Assembly: GCF_004569635.1 (NCBI RefSeq)
Contig: NZ_SPOZ01000007.1
Location: 1 to 64,000 of the forward strand
Direction: 5' to 3'
DNA length: 64,000 nt
Origin: Streptococcus sp. LYSM12
GTDB taxonomy: Bacteria > Bacillota > Bacilli > Lactobacillales > Streptococcaceae
The notes under the pieces were generated by a model. The model was given only the letters and a program-made list of their open reading frames with translations, was not told where the DNA came from and searched no databases. Of the stretch, positions 1 through 9,549 are shown one piece after another. The translations under genes and the position numbers were made by a program. How positions within the stretch are numbered: the first letter of the stretch is position 1; each line of letters starts with the position of its first letter.

Positions 1-151
1 CGTCGCTTTCATATCGCTTCATCCAGTGTCTGATAGTATAATCAGACACTTGGTAGGTTTTCGTTAATTGACTGAGGGACTGCTTATGGCTCAGATACAA
101 CTGAAGGATTTCACATTTTTCTTCTACTGATTTTGGACTTCTTTTAGACAT
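1..151 (-). CDS. IS3-type transposase OrfA, 5' fragment cut by window edge
   Basis: The minus strand reads from an ATG at 149-151 to the window edge with no stop. The roughly 50 residues begin MSKRSPKSVEEK and contain a helix-turn-helix pattern (LSQLTKTYQVSDYTIRHWMK), which is typical of the DNA-binding OrfA of IS3-group insertion sequences. The rest of the element lies outside the window, so neither completeness nor the exact IS name can be judged. The flanking inverted repeat at 158-215 fits an IS end. It could also be a remnant rather than an active copy. Confidence 0.5.
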   Translation of the reverse strand, partial: MSKRSPKSVEEKCEILQLYLSHKQSLSQLTKTYQVSDYTIRHWMKRYESD

Positions 152-157
152 ACGAAA

Positions 158-215
158 ACTCCCCTTATAGTGTCTAGTGAATTTTTGTTTTTTCACTGTC
201 TACTATAAGGGGAGT
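158..215. repeat. Inverted repeat next to the IS3-type fragment
   Basis: Two 23-bp arms (158-180 and 193-215) are near-perfect reverse complements; the outer 13 bp (ACTCCCCTTATAG / CTATAAGGGGAGT type) are nearly identical and the inner part has a few mismatches. It lies directly upstream of the OrfA start. It is either the IS terminal region carrying a nested repeat or a hairpin limiting read-through into the transposase gene. Confidence 0.5.
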
Positions 216-310
216 ATATCAATATGCCCAGCCTTTTTCAATCAACTAGAACCCATTCTCTAATTCCTTTCACACCACGATATCATATTAGATGTATGGC
301 ATATCCTCTG

Positions 311-408
311 TACTATCGTCATTTCGTTTATCGTTTATTCCCTCGTTCACTCGCTTTGCCCGTCCTCTAGTACAGCCTGCAGCTCGTTGCCTAGTGCTAA
401 AAGACTAC
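311..408 (+). repeat. Dispersed intergenic repeat, copy 1
   Basis: About 95 bp that recurs at 63791-63885 in the same orientation and, altered, at 1175-1315 in the opposite orientation. Shared blocks include TTCGTTTATC, CGTTCACTCRCTTTGCC, CTCTAGTACAGCCTGCAGCT and TTGCCTAGTRCTAAAAGACTA. It has no plausible coding content and all copies are intergenic, so I read it as a small non-autonomous repeat family of this genome. Confidence 0.7.
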
Positions 409-444
409 ATAAAAAAGACCGAAACCATTCGATCTTTTCCGTAT

Positions 445-1023
445 CTAGTACCAGCCATTTGCCAACCAGAATTGCTGTGCAGCCAACCATGAACCATAAC
501 GATTAGCAACATACGCATCCGCCACCCGTTCTTGGTTTTCTGCTGAATAATCACCGTTCAAATAACTATTTGTTAATTGATAACGACCATAATAGATGCC
601 ATTTTGAGCAGTGTAACTACCACCCGATTCTTTTTGAGCAATCCATTCCTTAGCTGCAGCTTCATCACCGGCGATTGTAGAAGTATCGGCAACTGGAGCC
701 TCATTGGTTGCTGCTACCTGTATTTGAACTGGTACCTCTTGAGCTACTACCTTAGAAGATTCTGATAACGATACATTCGCCATTCCCTCTGGTAGTTTAT
801 GGAGTTCTAGTACTTGATTCACATAAATCAAATTTGGATTTTTAATCTGATTCAATGCAACCAAGTTTTCAACAGTCGTTTGGTTAGTAAGAGCAATTTG
901 AGATAAGGTGTCCCCAGATTTTACCTTGTAAGTATCTGCACTTACGACACCGGCAACCAATAGCAAACTCATTGTGATAAGCCCTGCCATCGTTAATTTT
1001 AGTTTGTTACTTGCAAACATCAT
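445..1023 (-). CDS. Secreted LysM-domain protein with lysozyme-like C-terminus
   Basis: About 192 residues. An N-terminal signal peptide (hydrophobic stretch ending VVSA-DT) is followed by one LysM peptidoglycan-binding domain (about residues 31-76, [13 protein letters not shown] ... VNQVLEL), an Ala/Val/Glu-rich linker, and a C-terminal region with KESGGSY and GIYYGRYQL motifs resembling the transglycosylase-like domain of streptococcal and lactobacillar aggregation-promoting/LysM proteins. It should be exported and bind the cell wall, possibly cleaving glycan; catalysis is inferred only. I chose the ATG at 1021-1023, with AAAGGAG 12 bases upstream; an ATG-ATG pair makes 1020 possible. The longer frame starts with TTG and overlaps the ribosome binding site. 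A TATGAT -10-like box lies upstream. Confidence 0.75.
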   Translation of the reverse strand: MMFASNKLKLTMAGLITMSLLLVAGVVSADTYKVKSGDTLSQIALTNQTTVENLVALNQIKNPNLIYVNQVLELHKLPEGMANVSLSESSKVVAQEVPVQIQVAATNEAPVADTSTIAGDEAAAKEWIAQKESGGSYTAQNGIYYGRYQLTNSYLNGDYSAENQERVADAYVANRYGSWLAAQQFWLANGWY

Positions 1024-1130
1024 ACGATATACATACTCCTTTCTTTCAATTATCTTTACATCATACAATCAAAATGTTACTCTTGTTTTGTAAAAAGATT
1101 ACGAATGTTACAAATGGATTTAGTTTCAAC

Positions 1131-1159
1131 AATAAAAGCGCTATTTCAGCGCTTTTATT
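1131..1159. terminator. Bidirectional hairpin terminator
   Basis: AATAAAAGCGC (1131-1141) pairs perfectly with GCGCTTTTATT (1149-1159) over a 7-base loop. It follows the ecfT operon on the minus strand and precedes the LysM gene promoter. The A/T-rich outer stem can serve as U-tract in either direction. Confidence 0.7.
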
Positions 1160-1174
1160 GCCGTTTCGTTTATT

Positions 1175-1315
1175 TTTAGTACTAGGCAAGGAGTCGCAGG
1201 TAGTTGAAATAGTTGATAACTATTTCAAGTGACAGATAAGAAAAGTGTAACTTTTCTCAATGGTACAGCAAGACGAGTGAACGAAGTAATAAAAATATAA
1301 ACGAAATGACTATAC
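1175..1315 (-). repeat. Dispersed intergenic repeat, copy 2, with extra hairpin
   Basis: Reverse-complement copy of the repeat seen at 311-408 and 63791-63885. The outer blocks (TTTAGTACTAGGCAAGGAG and GAGTGAACGAAG, ATAAACGAAATGAC) are kept, but the middle 20 or so bases are replaced by about 60 bases that include a perfect hairpin TTGAAATAGTT / AACTATTTCAA at about 1204-1228. Confidence 0.6.
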
Positions 1316-1325
1316 TGTTTTTTCA

Positions 1326-2120
1326 CTAATTTTTCAGATAGTAAAGAAGAAGCCCTAAAATCAACATGACCCCCAAAACCAAGCTATCTGCTAGCTTCCA
1401 CTCTAATATACGATACTTGGTCCGTCCGTTACCACCTTGATAACCACGTGCTTCCATGGCTGTCGCCAAGGCATCTGCCCGTTTAAAACTCGACGCAAAG
1501 AGCGGTATTAAAATAGGAATAACCGATTTTACTTTTTGAATGAGACTACCCTCTCCAAAATCAACTCCACGCGCCCGCTGCGCATTCATAATCCGTATCG
1601 TGTCATCCATCAAGGTTGGCACAAAGCGCAAGCTCATCGATAGCATCAAGCCAATTTCATGCACTGGCACCTTCAAGTAAGTCAGGGGAGCAAGTCCCGC
1701 TTCAATACCATCTGCCAAGCTGAGTGGCATGGTGGTCAAGGTCAAAAGCGTTGATAAGAAAATAATCAAGACAAAGCGAACAAAAATGATTCCTGCCTGC
1801 TGAAGCCCTTCCTCCGTCACTTTCAAAATCCAGAATTGCCATAAAATCTCACGACCACCTGTAAAAAAGACTTGGAAAAAGGTTGTAAACAAAATAATAC
1901 CAATCATCGGCTTAACACCATTGATGAAAAAACTTAATTTTATCTTGGACAAATAGATAACGATTAAAACAAAGGTAAATACTAGAAGATTGGTCACCAA
2001 ATTATTAGCCCAAAAGATAATCAATAAAAAAATCATCATTGCAAGGAGTTTGCTGCGTGGATCCAAGCGATGAATCACCGAATCCCCTGGAATATAACGG
2101 CCTAAAATCAACTTATCCAT
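1326..2120 (-). CDS. ecfT: Energy-coupling factor transmembrane protein EcfT
   Basis: A 264-residue membrane protein, the transmembrane scaffold of group II ECF transporters. It links the ATPase pair EcfA1/EcfA2 to interchangeable substrate-binding S components for vitamins and other micronutrients. The sequence begins with the usual family start ([20 protein letters not shown]), has about five hydrophobic segments, and carries the Ala-Arg-Gly coupling motifs: AQRARGVD in the middle and AMEARGY near the C-terminus. Length is normal. Its start overlaps the end of ecfA2 by 8 bp, so the three genes are translationally coupled in the order ecfA1-ecfA2-ecfT. S components must be encoded elsewhere. 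Confidence 0.95.
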   Translation of the reverse strand: MDKLILGRYIPGDSVIHRLDPRSKLLAMMIFLLIIFWANNLVTNLLVFTFVLIVIYLSKIKLSFFINGVKPMIGIILFTTFFQVFFTGGREILWQFWILKVTEEGLQQAGIIFVRFVLIIFLSTLLTLTTMPLSLADGIEAGLAPLTYLKVPVHEIGLMLSMSLRFVPTLMDDTIRIMNAQRARGVDFGEGSLIQKVKSVIPILIPLFASSFKRADALATAMEARGYQGGNGRTKYRILEWKLADSLVLGVMLILGLLLYYLKN

Positions 2121-2955
2121 GCACTACTACCTCAACAAATTCGTCTATGGTAATCGGCAAGCGCTCAAAGACAAATCCTCGCCGTTCCAAATTCGCTGCA
2201 AATTTTGTGATTTTCGGGACTCCTAGCTGGATACTTTCCATAAAGTCAACTTCTTGAAATACATCTCTAGGACACCCTGAACTGACCATTTTGCCATTGG
2301 ACATAATAAATACATGGTCTGCAAAATTCGCCACATCATCCATTAAATGAGTTACTAGAACAATCGTCATGCCTGATTGATGGAGTTGTTTAAAAATAGA
2401 CATCAACTCTTTACGACCTGCCGGATCAAGTCCTGCTGTCGGTTCATCAAGAACTAAAACTGTCGGTTCCATAGCTAAAATACCTGCAATGGCAACCCGT
2501 CGCATTTGCCCACCAGACAATTCAAAGGGACTGCGTTCAAACAAGTCTTCTGAGATACCAACCAAGGCTAGTTTTTCACGAGCAATCGCCTCAGCCTCTT
2601 CCTTTGACACACCAAAATTCTGCGGTCCAAAAGCAACATCTTTCAAAACCGTTTCTTCAAAGACCTGACTTTCTGGAAACTGGAAAACGAGCCCAACTTT
2701 TTTACGTATCTGCTTAATATCTTTATTGATAGAGGTCGGAGTAATGCAAAAATCATCAATCAAAACTGTCCCTGATGTTGGGATATTAAGACCATTTAAC
2801 AACTGTAAAATCGTTGATTTTCCTGACCCAGTATGACCAATAAGAGCCGTATACGAGCCGTCTAGAATCTCCAAATCAACACCAAAAAGCGCTCGCCCTT
2901 CAAAAGGTGTGTTCGCTTGATATGTATAGTCTACTTGTTGGAGAGTAATGCCCAT
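2113..2955 (-). CDS. ecfA2: ECF transporter ATPase EcfA2
   Basis: A 280-residue ABC ATPase of the ECF module. Visible motifs: Walker [10 protein letters not shown] (about residues 39-47), Q-loop FQFPESQ, signature [13 protein letters not shown], Walker [13 protein letters not shown], and switch His in VLVTHLMDD. The FPESQ Q-loop and the MRR after the signature are typical of EcfA2. It forms a heterodimer with EcfA1 and energises EcfT. Its start overlaps the end of ecfA1 by 25 bp and its end overlaps ecfT by 8 bp. No anomaly is seen. Confidence 0.95.
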   Translation of the reverse strand: MGITLQQVDYTYQANTPFEGRALFGVDLEILDGSYTALIGHTGSGKSTILQLLNGLNIPTSGTVLIDDFCITPTSINKDIKQIRKKVGLVFQFPESQVFEETVLKDVAFGPQNFGVSKEEAEAIAREKLALVGISEDLFERSPFELSGGQMRRVAIAGILAMEPTVLVLDEPTAGLDPAGRKELMSIFKQLHQSGMTIVLVTHLMDDVANFADHVFIMSNGKMVSSGCPRDVFQEVDFMESIQLGVPKITKFAANLERRGFVFERLPITIDEFVEVVVHG

Positions 2956-3767
2956 AGTGTTTCTTCCAATTCCCCTTCTGTAAAATAACGTACCGGCACA
3001 TCAAGCCCCTTTTCACGCAATTGCTGAACCAAGCCTACTGTAAATGGTTGATCTAACCCTAAAGTCTGCAAATCTTCACGCATAAACAATTCTGCTGGAC
3101 TACTAATTGATTCAATTCGCCCTTTTTTCATGACCATCACTCGGTCACTCAAGGCTACCTCAGCCAAATCATGCGTAATGGAGATAACCGTAATCTGATA
3201 CTTTTCCTTGATGTCTTTGACAATCCGAATCAACTCCAAACGCCCTGCAGGATCTAGCATGCTTGTCGCTTCATCAAGGATAATAATCTTTGGTCGCAGG
3301 GCAACCACTCCTGCAATCGCAACACGCTGTTTCTGGCCACCAGACAATCTCGCTGGTTCACGCTTTTTAAAATCCGTCATCCCGACTAATTCCAAGGCTT
3401 CTTGCACACGTTTCTCCATTTCTTCTAGGAGAATACCTTGGTTTTCTAAGCCGAAAGCAACATCATCTTCGACCGTTGCTCCAACAAACTGATTATCTGG
3501 ATTTTGAAAAACCATACCAATCTGACGGCGCTTTTCCCATACATTTGCTGGTGTTAAGGCATCGCCTGTTATGATAATCTCTCCAGATTCTGCCTCCAAA
3601 AGACCATCAATCAGACGAACCGTAGTTGATTTCCCTGAACCATTATGACCGATAATGGAGAGCCATTCTCCTTGTTTCACGTGAAACGATACATCCTTTA
3701 AGGTATAGTGCTCATCTTCTTGGTCATATTTATAGCTTACATGTTTTAGTTCAATGATATTTGTCAT
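2931..3767 (-). CDS. ecfA1: ECF transporter ATPase EcfA1
   Basis: A 278-residue ABC ATPase. Motifs: Walker [11 protein letters not shown]-loop [16 protein letters not shown] (the EcfA1 type), signature [13 protein letters not shown], Walker [13 protein letters not shown], and switch His in ISITHDL. It is the first of the three ECF genes. Its ATG overlaps the pgsA stop codon by one base (TAATG), so it is probably cotranscribed with the upstream pgsA and rodZ-like genes. Confidence 0.95.
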   Translation of the reverse strand: MTNIIELKHVSYKYDQEDEHYTLKDVSFHVKQGEWLSIIGHNGSGKSTTVRLIDGLLEAESGEIIITGDALTPANVWEKRRQIGMVFQNPDNQFVGATVEDDVAFGLENQGILLEEMEKRVQEALELVGMTDFKKREPARLSGGQKQRVAIAGVVALRPKIIILDEATSMLDPAGRLELIRIVKDIKEKYQITVISITHDLAEVALSDRVMVMKKGRIESISSPAELFMREDLQTLGLDQPFTVGLVQQLREKGLDVPVRYFTEGELEETLWALLSNK

Positions 3768-4306
3768 TACGTAAAGGTATCCTTAAATAAATAAGAGGCA
3801 CCCTTAAAATAATCATAACCTGAATAAAGGGTGAAAAACAGAGCAACATAGAGGGTAATTGTTCCTAACAACTGCAAGTGGAGTAAGAGAAAGATAATGG
3901 CAAACATCTGAGAAAATGTTTTGATTTTACCAGGCAAGGCCGCCGCAAGTACTGTTCCACCGTTTTCAACCAAGAGCAGACGCAGGCCAGTTACAGCCAA
4001 CTCTCGGCAAATAATAATCGCCACAATCCAAGCTGGAGCAAACCCCATCTCTACTAGCATGATAAAAGCTGTCATCACCAAAATCTTATCTGCCATTGGA
4101 TCGGCAAATTTTCCGAAATTGGTCACCACCCGCCATTTACGCGCCAAGTAGCCATCGAGATAATCTGTCAAGCTAGCTAAGGCAAACAGTAATGCCGCTA
4201 ATATATGACTGGCTAGACTATCCCACACACTCAAAACAAGTATGAAGATAGGGATCACCAAAATACGACCGAGCGTTAAGGCGTTGGGAATATGTTCTTT
4301 TTTCAT
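3767..4306 (-). CDS. pgsA: CDP-diacylglycerol-glycerol-3-phosphate 3-phosphatidyltransferase
   Basis: About 179 residues. Makes phosphatidylglycerol phosphate from CDP-diacylglycerol and glycerol-3-phosphate in the membrane. The CDP-alcohol phosphotransferase signature is complete: DG-x2-AR-x8-G-x3-D-x3-D is seen in DGYLARK ... GKFADPMAD, and four to five hydrophobic segments surround it. I chose the ATG at 4304-4306 (MKKEHIPNALT), which has GAGG six bases upstream; the longer frame start at 4318 has its ribosome binding site region inside the rodZ-like gene. The order rodZ-pgsA-ecfA1 is usual in streptococci. Confidence 0.93.
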   Translation of the reverse strand: MKKEHIPNALTLGRILVIPIFILVLSVWDSLASHILAALLFALASLTDYLDGYLARKWRVVTNFGKFADPMADKILVMTAFIMLVEMGFAPAWIVAIIICRELAVTGLRLLLVENGGTVLAAALPGKIKTFSQMFAIIFLLLHLQLLGTITLYVALFFTLYSGYDYFKGASYLFKDTFT

Positions 4307-4314
4307 TGTAATCC

Positions 4315-5175
4315 TCATTGTTCAATTGTCAGAATGACGTTTCCTGACTGATTTGTCAAAGCAGTTGTATCCAACTTTTGGCCTGCAATCGTAATATCAA
4401 CCCCACGAACAACACCTAGTACCAGAGTTGCTGTAGTTGTTCCTGGAGGAAGCGTTGCTGACACTGTGGGTGATTCTGGAGATAAAGTGAAACCACCTGC
4501 AATTTCTGTACCAGTTAGGCTCACCCAACTTGTTACACTTGATACGGAAAGAGCAACTGTTACGGGTTCCTTAGCCCCTTTGACTGTTACTGCTAAATCG
4601 TTCCCACCACCAGATGTTAAAAGACTTGTATCAGATACTTGACTGCTGGACGATGGGAGCGAAGAAGACGATGAGCTAGAGCTACTAGAAGATTGACTTT
4701 CTGCTTCACTCGTTGTAGTAGATTGAGAAATGACACTATACGAAGTACTTGTTTCACTAGTTCGTGCCTGATTTTGCACACGACTGTAGATGATATATGT
4801 CACAAAACATAAAATAAAAGTTGACGCAAGTAATAAATAAATGAGTGGCAAATAAGACGGGGCTTTCTTTTTCACCTTGTAACTTCTTCGCAGTTCAGAC
4901 TGTAGCTCCGCCTCTTCTCCTACCTCGTAGTACATCACTAAACTATTTCGATCATAAGCATCGAGCAATACAGGGGCATCCAACTCCAACACCTCAGCAT
5001 AGCGCTGCAAAAACGAACGAGTATAGGTTTTATCTGGAATATAGTCAAAATCATTGTATTCTAAAGCCTGTAAATATTTTGCCTGAATCTTCGTCATTCT
5101 CTGTAAATCAGCAAAATTCCAACCACGACTTTCCCTGGCTGCTCGCAATACCTCTCCTATACTTTTTTGTCTCAT
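4315..5175 (-). CDS. RodZ-like membrane protein with helix-turn-helix
   Basis: A 286-residue protein. The N-terminus (about 1-75) is a cytoplasmic Xre-type helix-turn-helix (IGEVLRAARESRGW ... TYTRSFLQRYAEVL), as in RodZ, which connects the cytoskeleton to the wall-elongation machinery. A basic stretch is followed by one transmembrane helix (about 108-130). Then comes a Ser/Thr-rich extracellular linker with an 11-serine run, and a C-terminal beta-domain of the DUF4115 type. In cocci without MreB-rod growth its role is thought to be peripheral cell-wall synthesis; that is family knowledge. ATG with GAGGAACTT upstream. Confidence 0.85.
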   Translation of the reverse strand: MRQKSIGEVLRAARESRGWNFADLQRMTKIQAKYLQALEYNDFDYIPDKTYTRSFLQRYAEVLELDAPVLLDAYDRNSLVMYYEVGEEAELQSELRRSYKVKKKAPSYLPLIYLLLASTFILCFVTYIIYSRVQNQARTSETSTSYSVISQSTTTSEAESQSSSSSSSSSSSLPSSSSQVSDTSLLTSGGGNDLAVTVKGAKEPVTVALSVSSVTSWVSLTGTEIAGGFTLSPESPTVSATLPPGTTTATLVLGVVRGVDITIAGQKLDTTALTNQSGNVILTIEQ

Positions 5176-5253
5176 AAGTTCCTCTCTCTATCCATTAGTT
5201 TTCAATACCATATTGTACCAAAAATTTAGGGAAATTTCGATGCTAATTCACTT

Positions 5254-6537
5254 TTATTTTGGAAAAATGATAAAATCTGCCACATCGCATTGGCTCATAA
5301 ACTGCCGTCCAATGTCTAACACTTCCTCCAGTTTCAGGCTAATCAAAAGCTCAGGAATGTCAAAAATCGATTCAGTTTCTGAAAAATGGTTCACAAAATA
5401 GCCAACTGTAAACTCTGAAGAATTGAGACCATTGATAAATTCGCCATACATCTCATTTTTGAGGATTTGGAAATGCTCCTGCGTCACATCCTCATCTCCA
5501 TCAAAATTCAAAAAGGCCTTGCGTAACTGACTGGAAACAGTGATTGGCTCTGCCGTATCCCCCGTCACCACTACAAAATGGTAGCCCTGCTGAACCTCAA
5601 TGTGAACGCTCAAGGAATGGTCAATTTTATTCGTTTCATAAAGGGTCTGATAGCGTTTAGAGGTTCTGCCAATTAACATGGACAGTAAAAAGGATAGACA
5701 GATCTGATAATACTGCTCTTTTCCTTTCGGAATAACATCATTTCCCCGCAAACCGATGGCCAGTTTGGGGAGACCCACCTCCCAATACTCCTTTCCATGC
5801 TCACTAACTGCCCCTTTCACGACCTGAGTAGCAATTTGCCTTTCTTCTTGTATCCCCTGATTTTCCGCTTGATCGTCACAAATCCAGCCAAAAACCTCAT
5901 GAATGTCTATATCTCCCGTAACAACTAATGTCATGGCATTTGGTCGATAAAACTGCTGGAAGTTCTCCCGTAAAGTCGTAGCCGAAATCTCCTGAATGGA
6001 GTCCCTTGTCCCTGCGATGTCCTCAGCCAAAGAGGTATTGGGATAGAGGCCCTTTAAAATCCCAAGATAGAGGCGATGATCAGAATCATCTGCGTACATT
6101 TCAATTTCTTGGACAATAATTTCTTTTTCCCTCTCTACACTCTCCTCAGTAAAATGCACTTCTCTTACCATTTTCTGGAGTAATTCGAGCGGTCGACGAA
6201 GCTCCCCAGTTGTTGAAAAAAGGTAGCTTGTCTGATTAAAACTAGTATAAGCATTGGCGTTTGCACCATATACTGCAAATTCATGCAGCATGTCACCACT
6301 ATCTGCTGTTTCAAATAATTTATGTTCTAAAAAATGTGCAACTCCTACTGGATAAATCCTCTTACGGTTGTCACTAGTTGTCAACTCATTGTCAACCGAT
6401 CCGAACTCAACTGTCATAATAGCATACGTTTCATGGAAGTCTTTTTTAGGAATCAAAACAATTCTCAACCCATTTTCTAACCTACCTTGATAAATAGGAG
6501 TATTCAAGTAAGGATAGGTCTTTTCAATCAATTTCAT
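5254..6537 (-). CDS. yfmH: M16-family zinc peptidase YfmH type
   Basis: A 427-residue M16 (insulinase/pitrilysin) peptidase. The inverted zinc motif HxxEH is present as HFLEH (about residues 68-72), followed by the expected distal glutamate region (EKEIIVQEIEMYADD). The family works as a pair with an inactive partner, the next gene upstream, YfmF; current databases name the pair after a link to elongation factor P 5-aminopentanol modification. The intact motif says this is the catalytic subunit. It starts 5 bases after yfmF ends, so the two are coupled. Confidence 0.88.
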   Translation of the reverse strand: MKLIEKTYPYLNTPIYQGRLENGLRIVLIPKKDFHETYAIMTVEFGSVDNELTTSDNRKRIYPVGVAHFLEHKLFETADSGDMLHEFAVYGANANAYTSFNQTSYLFSTTGELRRPLELLQKMVREVHFTEESVEREKEIIVQEIEMYADDSDHRLYLGILKGLYPNTSLAEDIAGTRDSIQEISATTLRENFQQFYRPNAMTLVVTGDIDIHEVFGWICDDQAENQGIQEERQIATQVVKGAVSEHGKEYWEVGLPKLAIGLRGNDVIPKGKEQYYQICLSFLLSMLIGRTSKRYQTLYETNKIDHSLSVHIEVQQGYHFVVVTGDTAEPITVSSQLRKAFLNFDGDEDVTQEHFQILKNEMYGEFINGLNSSEFTVGYFVNHFSETESIFDIPELLISLKLEEVLDIGRQFMSQCDVADFIIFPK

Positions 6538-6542
6538 CTTTA

Positions 6543-7793
6543 CTATAGAACTCCTTCCATAAAATAAATCGCTTGTAATCGGACTAACTTTGCAGCACGA
6601 CTAACATCCTCCCTTGATACTTTATTGACAGCATCTATCCATTCTGGTAAATCAAGTTGATCGTCACCAAAGATAATTTTATTGTAGGTTTGCTCAATCA
6701 GTTGACCTTGCTTATCCTGGGAAAGGATTGCAGAATGAATCAGCATCTTTTTTGTTTGCTCTAATCTTTCATCTGTAAAGTAGCCCCTTTTCATATCTAA
6801 CAATTGTTTACTAATCAAGCGCATGGTCTTTTTCCGATTCTCTTTATCAATACCCGCATAAACTTTCAAAAGACCTGTAAAGATGTTTAACTGACTACCA
6901 ATCGTATAAGCAAGTCCTTCCTTTTCACGAACATCTGTAAACAATTTAGAATGCGCAAATGCCCCAAAAAGACCATTAAAGACAATCAAAGGAATATGAT
7001 TGACATCATTGTAAGAAATCTGTAAATGATAGGCTAACTCTAGGATTGACTGAACTGCTTCCTTGCGTTCCATTTTTTCTCTGACAATATTTGAATAAGG
7101 CGGCTGATAGGTAAATTCTAGCTTTGGGTTGCGGTAAGAAAACCGAAATTCTTTCAGACGCTTGATGACCATTTTTTTGTCAACTTCTCCTGAAATGAAG
7201 AAATCAATCCGATCCAAATGAATCATACTCTGTAAAGCCTTGTAAACTGTCTGAGCCGTTTCTTTTTCTACTAGGTCACGCTTCCCAATGCGGGGAATTT
7301 TCAAGTGCTCATCTTCAAAAAATAAGGCTGCCAATTCTACATCTGCATGATAAAAATGATCCTCAATTTCAGCATCCAAATCATTCAATAAATTGGTCTT
7401 TTCTACCTCAAACAATTTCGGATCAAATCCGTTTTTGGTTCTCAAGGGTTGAAAGATACTCGCATAAAGAAAATCAAGTAGAGGTAGGGTCAAATCTAGC
7501 CCGTCTGGCAAATAGTTGGACTTGACATAAGAGATTTTTAAATCAATAGAGTGTACTTTTCCTCTTCTTGACACACTGGTTGAAAACTGCGCTCCGTATA
7601 AGTCCGCCAAGCGTTGATGAAATAAATGAGAAGTTGGGTAGACTTGATTAGCTGTATCTAGGATATTAGAAACTAGCACCCGTCCAGCAACTGTTTTTGC
7701 ATCCATTGGTGCAGTAAAACGAACCAATATCTGATTGGTCGTAAACTTCTCTGCAGGAATAAAATGAAGCTGAACACCTTCTTGTAATTTCAT
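6543..7793 (-). CDS. yfmF: M16-family peptidase-like protein YfmF type, no zinc motif
   Basis: 416 residues with the M16 two-lobe organisation but no HxxEH motif anywhere in the N-terminal lobe, so it is the non-catalytic half of the YfmF/YfmH pair. C-terminal M16 features are recognisable (FTDVREKEGLAYTIGSQL). It is the first gene of the minus-strand operon yfmF-yfmH and probably feeds transcription into rodZ, pgsA and ecf genes. The ATG has GAGAGG 6 bases upstream. It is divergent from yaaA. Confidence 0.85.
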   Translation of the reverse strand: MKLQEGVQLHFIPAEKFTTNQILVRFTAPMDAKTVAGRVLVSNILDTANQVYPTSHLFHQRLADLYGAQFSTSVSRRGKVHSIDLKISYVKSNYLPDGLDLTLPLLDFLYASIFQPLRTKNGFDPKLFEVEKTNLLNDLDAEIEDHFYHADVELAALFFEDEHLKIPRIGKRDLVEKETAQTVYKALQSMIHLDRIDFFISGEVDKKMVIKRLKEFRFSYRNPKLEFTYQPPYSNIVREKMERKEAVQSILELAYHLQISYNDVNHIPLIVFNGLFGAFAHSKLFTDVREKEGLAYTIGSQLNIFTGLLKVYAGIDKENRKKTMRLISKQLLDMKRGYFTDERLEQTKKMLIHSAILSQDKQGQLIEQTYNKIIFGDDQLDLPEWIDAVNKVSREDVSRAAKLVRLQAIYFMEGVL

Positions 7794-7823
7794 GTATAAC
7801 CTCTCTAAAACATTCTAGCTTCA

Positions 7824-7846
7824 ATTATACCATTTTATGATATAAT
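7824..7846. promoter_or_regulatory. Overlapping divergent promoters yfmF / yaaA
   Basis: The 73-bp gap between the divergent genes holds a TATAAT on the plus strand (7841-7846), followed by a ribosome binding site and yaaA 20 bases later, and a TATAAT on the minus strand (reverse complement at 7824-7829) facing yfmF. Neither has a good -35 box. Confidence 0.45.
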
Positions 7847-7866
7847 TAACTGAAACGAGGTAATTT

Positions 7867-8247
7867 ATGGACTACAAACTATATGAAGAACACATTATTT
7901 TACAAGCATTATTAAAAGAAGTGGGACTTATCCAAAGTGGAGGAGCCATTAAGAAGTTTTTGCAAGAATGTCCCGTCTTTTTTAATGGAGAGAAAGAAGA
8001 GCGTAGGCGCAAAAAGATTCGTATTGGAGATGTCATCAGCATTCCAAGCCACAATGTGACTATCACAATGATTGCACCGACTGAAGCTGAACGAAAAGAA
8101 TATGAGGAAGATAAGGCTGAAAAAGAGCGCGTCACCCAGATCGTCAAACGGCTAAATGCTCAACATAAAAACAGCAAAAAGACTCCCTCTACTGCTGCCA
8201 ACAAGAACAGACCAAAAAAAGTCCCTGTTCGCTTCCCTGGTACCTAA
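7867..8247 (+). CDS. yaaA: S4-domain RNA-binding protein YaaA
   Basis: 126 residues. The N-terminal half is an S4-like RNA-binding domain ([21 protein letters not shown] ... [21 protein letters not shown]). The C-terminal half is charged and Lys-rich, and longer than the minimal roughly 75-residue YaaA. The gene usually sits just before recF; here the stop is two bases before the recF ATG, so recF is probably translated by coupling. The exact function is not known. RBS GAGG 7 bases before the ATG. Confidence 0.88.
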   Translation: MDYKLYEEHIILQALLKEVGLIQSGGAIKKFLQECPVFFNGEKEERRRKKIRIGDVISIPSHNVTITMIAPTEAERKEYEEDKAEKERVTQIVKRLNAQHKNSKKTPSTAANKNRPKKVPVRFPGT

Positions 8248-8249
8248 GT

Positions 8250-9341
8250 ATGTGGCTAGAATCATTACGTTTACAACATTTCCGTAATTACCAAGAATTG
8301 GACATCAGCTTTCAGAATGGTCTAAATGTCTTTCTGGGACAAAATGCACAAGGAAAGACCAACATCCTTGAAAGTATTTATTTCCTAGCCCTAACACGCA
8401 GTCACCGGACACGTGTTGACAGGGATTTGATGCAGTTCCAACAGAAAAATCTTTCAATTAGCGGTTTACTACATCGTCAAATCGGTAAAGTTCCACTTGA
8501 CATTGAGTTGACAGAAAAAGGACGAATTACCAAGGTCAATCATCTGAAACAATCTAAATTATCAGATTATATCGGTCATATGAATGTCGTTCTTTTTGCT
8601 CCCGAAGATTTACAACTGATTAAAGGTGCACCTGCTCTTAGAAGAAAATTTATCGATGTCGAATTGGGACAAATCAAGCCGATTTATTTATCGGATTTGT
8701 CCAACTACAATCATATCCTCAAACAGCGCAATACCTATCTAAAATCTGTAGATAAAATTGATGAAACCTTTCTCTCTGTCCTAGACCAACAACTGGCCGA
8801 ATACGGTAGCAAGGTCATTTTACAGCGCTTAGATTTTCTCAAAAAGTTAGAATTTTTTGGGAATGCAAAAGTCAGAGAACTTTCAGAAGAGCGTGAAGAA
8901 TTGACCATCCAATACCAATCTTCTATTAAGTTGACAGAAACGGACAATCTAGTTGACACTTTCTTGACGGAGTTGTCAAAATGTCGTAAACGTGATCTAT
9001 TTAAAAAAAATACAGGTATCGGACCTCATCGCGATGATATTGTCTTTTTCTTAAACAGTATCAATGCTCACTACGGAAGTCAGGGACAACATCGCAGCCT
9101 TGTCCTAGCACTCAAACTAGCTGAGATTGAATTGATGAAAGAAGTTACACGTGAATCCCCTATTTTACTGCTTGACGATGTCATGAGTGAGCTTGACAAC
9201 AACCGTCAAGTTAAATTACTTGAAACGATTTCACTCAATATTCAAACCTTTATTACCACAACCAGTCTTGAACACTTAGCAAAACTACCAGAAAAAGTCA
9301 AAATCTTTACTGTCAGACAAGGGAAAATTGAAGAACAATAA
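8250..9341 (+). CDS. recF: DNA replication and repair protein RecF
   Basis: 363 residues, a normal length. SMC-like ATPase that helps load RecA at gapped DNA. Motifs: N-terminal LxLxxFRNY (LRLQHFRNY), Walker A GQNAQGKT (about residues 30-37), family motif [21 protein letters not shown], signature GSQGQHRS, and Walker [14 protein letters not shown]. No strong ribosome binding site precedes its ATG, consistent with coupling to yaaA. A terminator follows directly. Confidence 0.95.
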   Translation: MWLESLRLQHFRNYQELDISFQNGLNVFLGQNAQGKTNILESIYFLALTRSHRTRVDRDLMQFQQKNLSISGLLHRQIGKVPLDIELTEKGRITKVNHLKQSKLSDYIGHMNVVLFAPEDLQLIKGAPALRRKFIDVELGQIKPIYLSDLSNYNHILKQRNTYLKSVDKIDETFLSVLDQQLAEYGSKVILQRLDFLKKLEFFGNAKVRELSEEREELTIQYQSSIKLTETDNLVDTFLTELSKCRKRDLFKKNTGIGPHRDDIVFFLNSINAHYGSQGQHRSLVLALKLAEIELMKEVTRESPILLLDDVMSELDNNRQVKLLETISLNIQTFITTTSLEHLAKLPEKVKIFTVRQGKIEEQ

Positions 9342-9364
9342 AAAGCTGGCTTGACCAGCTTTTT
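9341..9364 (+). terminator. Intrinsic terminator after recF
   Basis: AAAAGCTGG (9341-9349) pairs with CCAGCTTTT (9355-9363) with a 5-base loop and T-tract. It starts in the recF stop codon. Confidence 0.9.
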
Positions 9365-9549
9365 ATTGTTTCATTACAAACATTTAGTGAAGACCCAAAA
9401 TAGCTACCCGCTAATGATTTAGAAAGAGGCTATTGGATGTTGACTCTATTTTAAGAAAAAACTACCCACTACTACACGATTGAGGAGATTTTACAGGAAA
9501 AAATCGTAATAATGAGTACAGGCTTGCTATTTCTGATGCCGGTTGCATA

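Noticed and set aside
1040..1110. WalR/VicR-type boxes upstream of the LysM gene
   Set aside because: TGTAAC is present once but the second half-site at the proper spacing is missing.
9365..9549. Degenerate transposase-like fragment (THYYTIEEILQEK) downstream of recF
   Set aside because: Too short, no family recognised, no inverted repeats. I see nothing else in this 185-bp gap beyond the terminator at its left edge.
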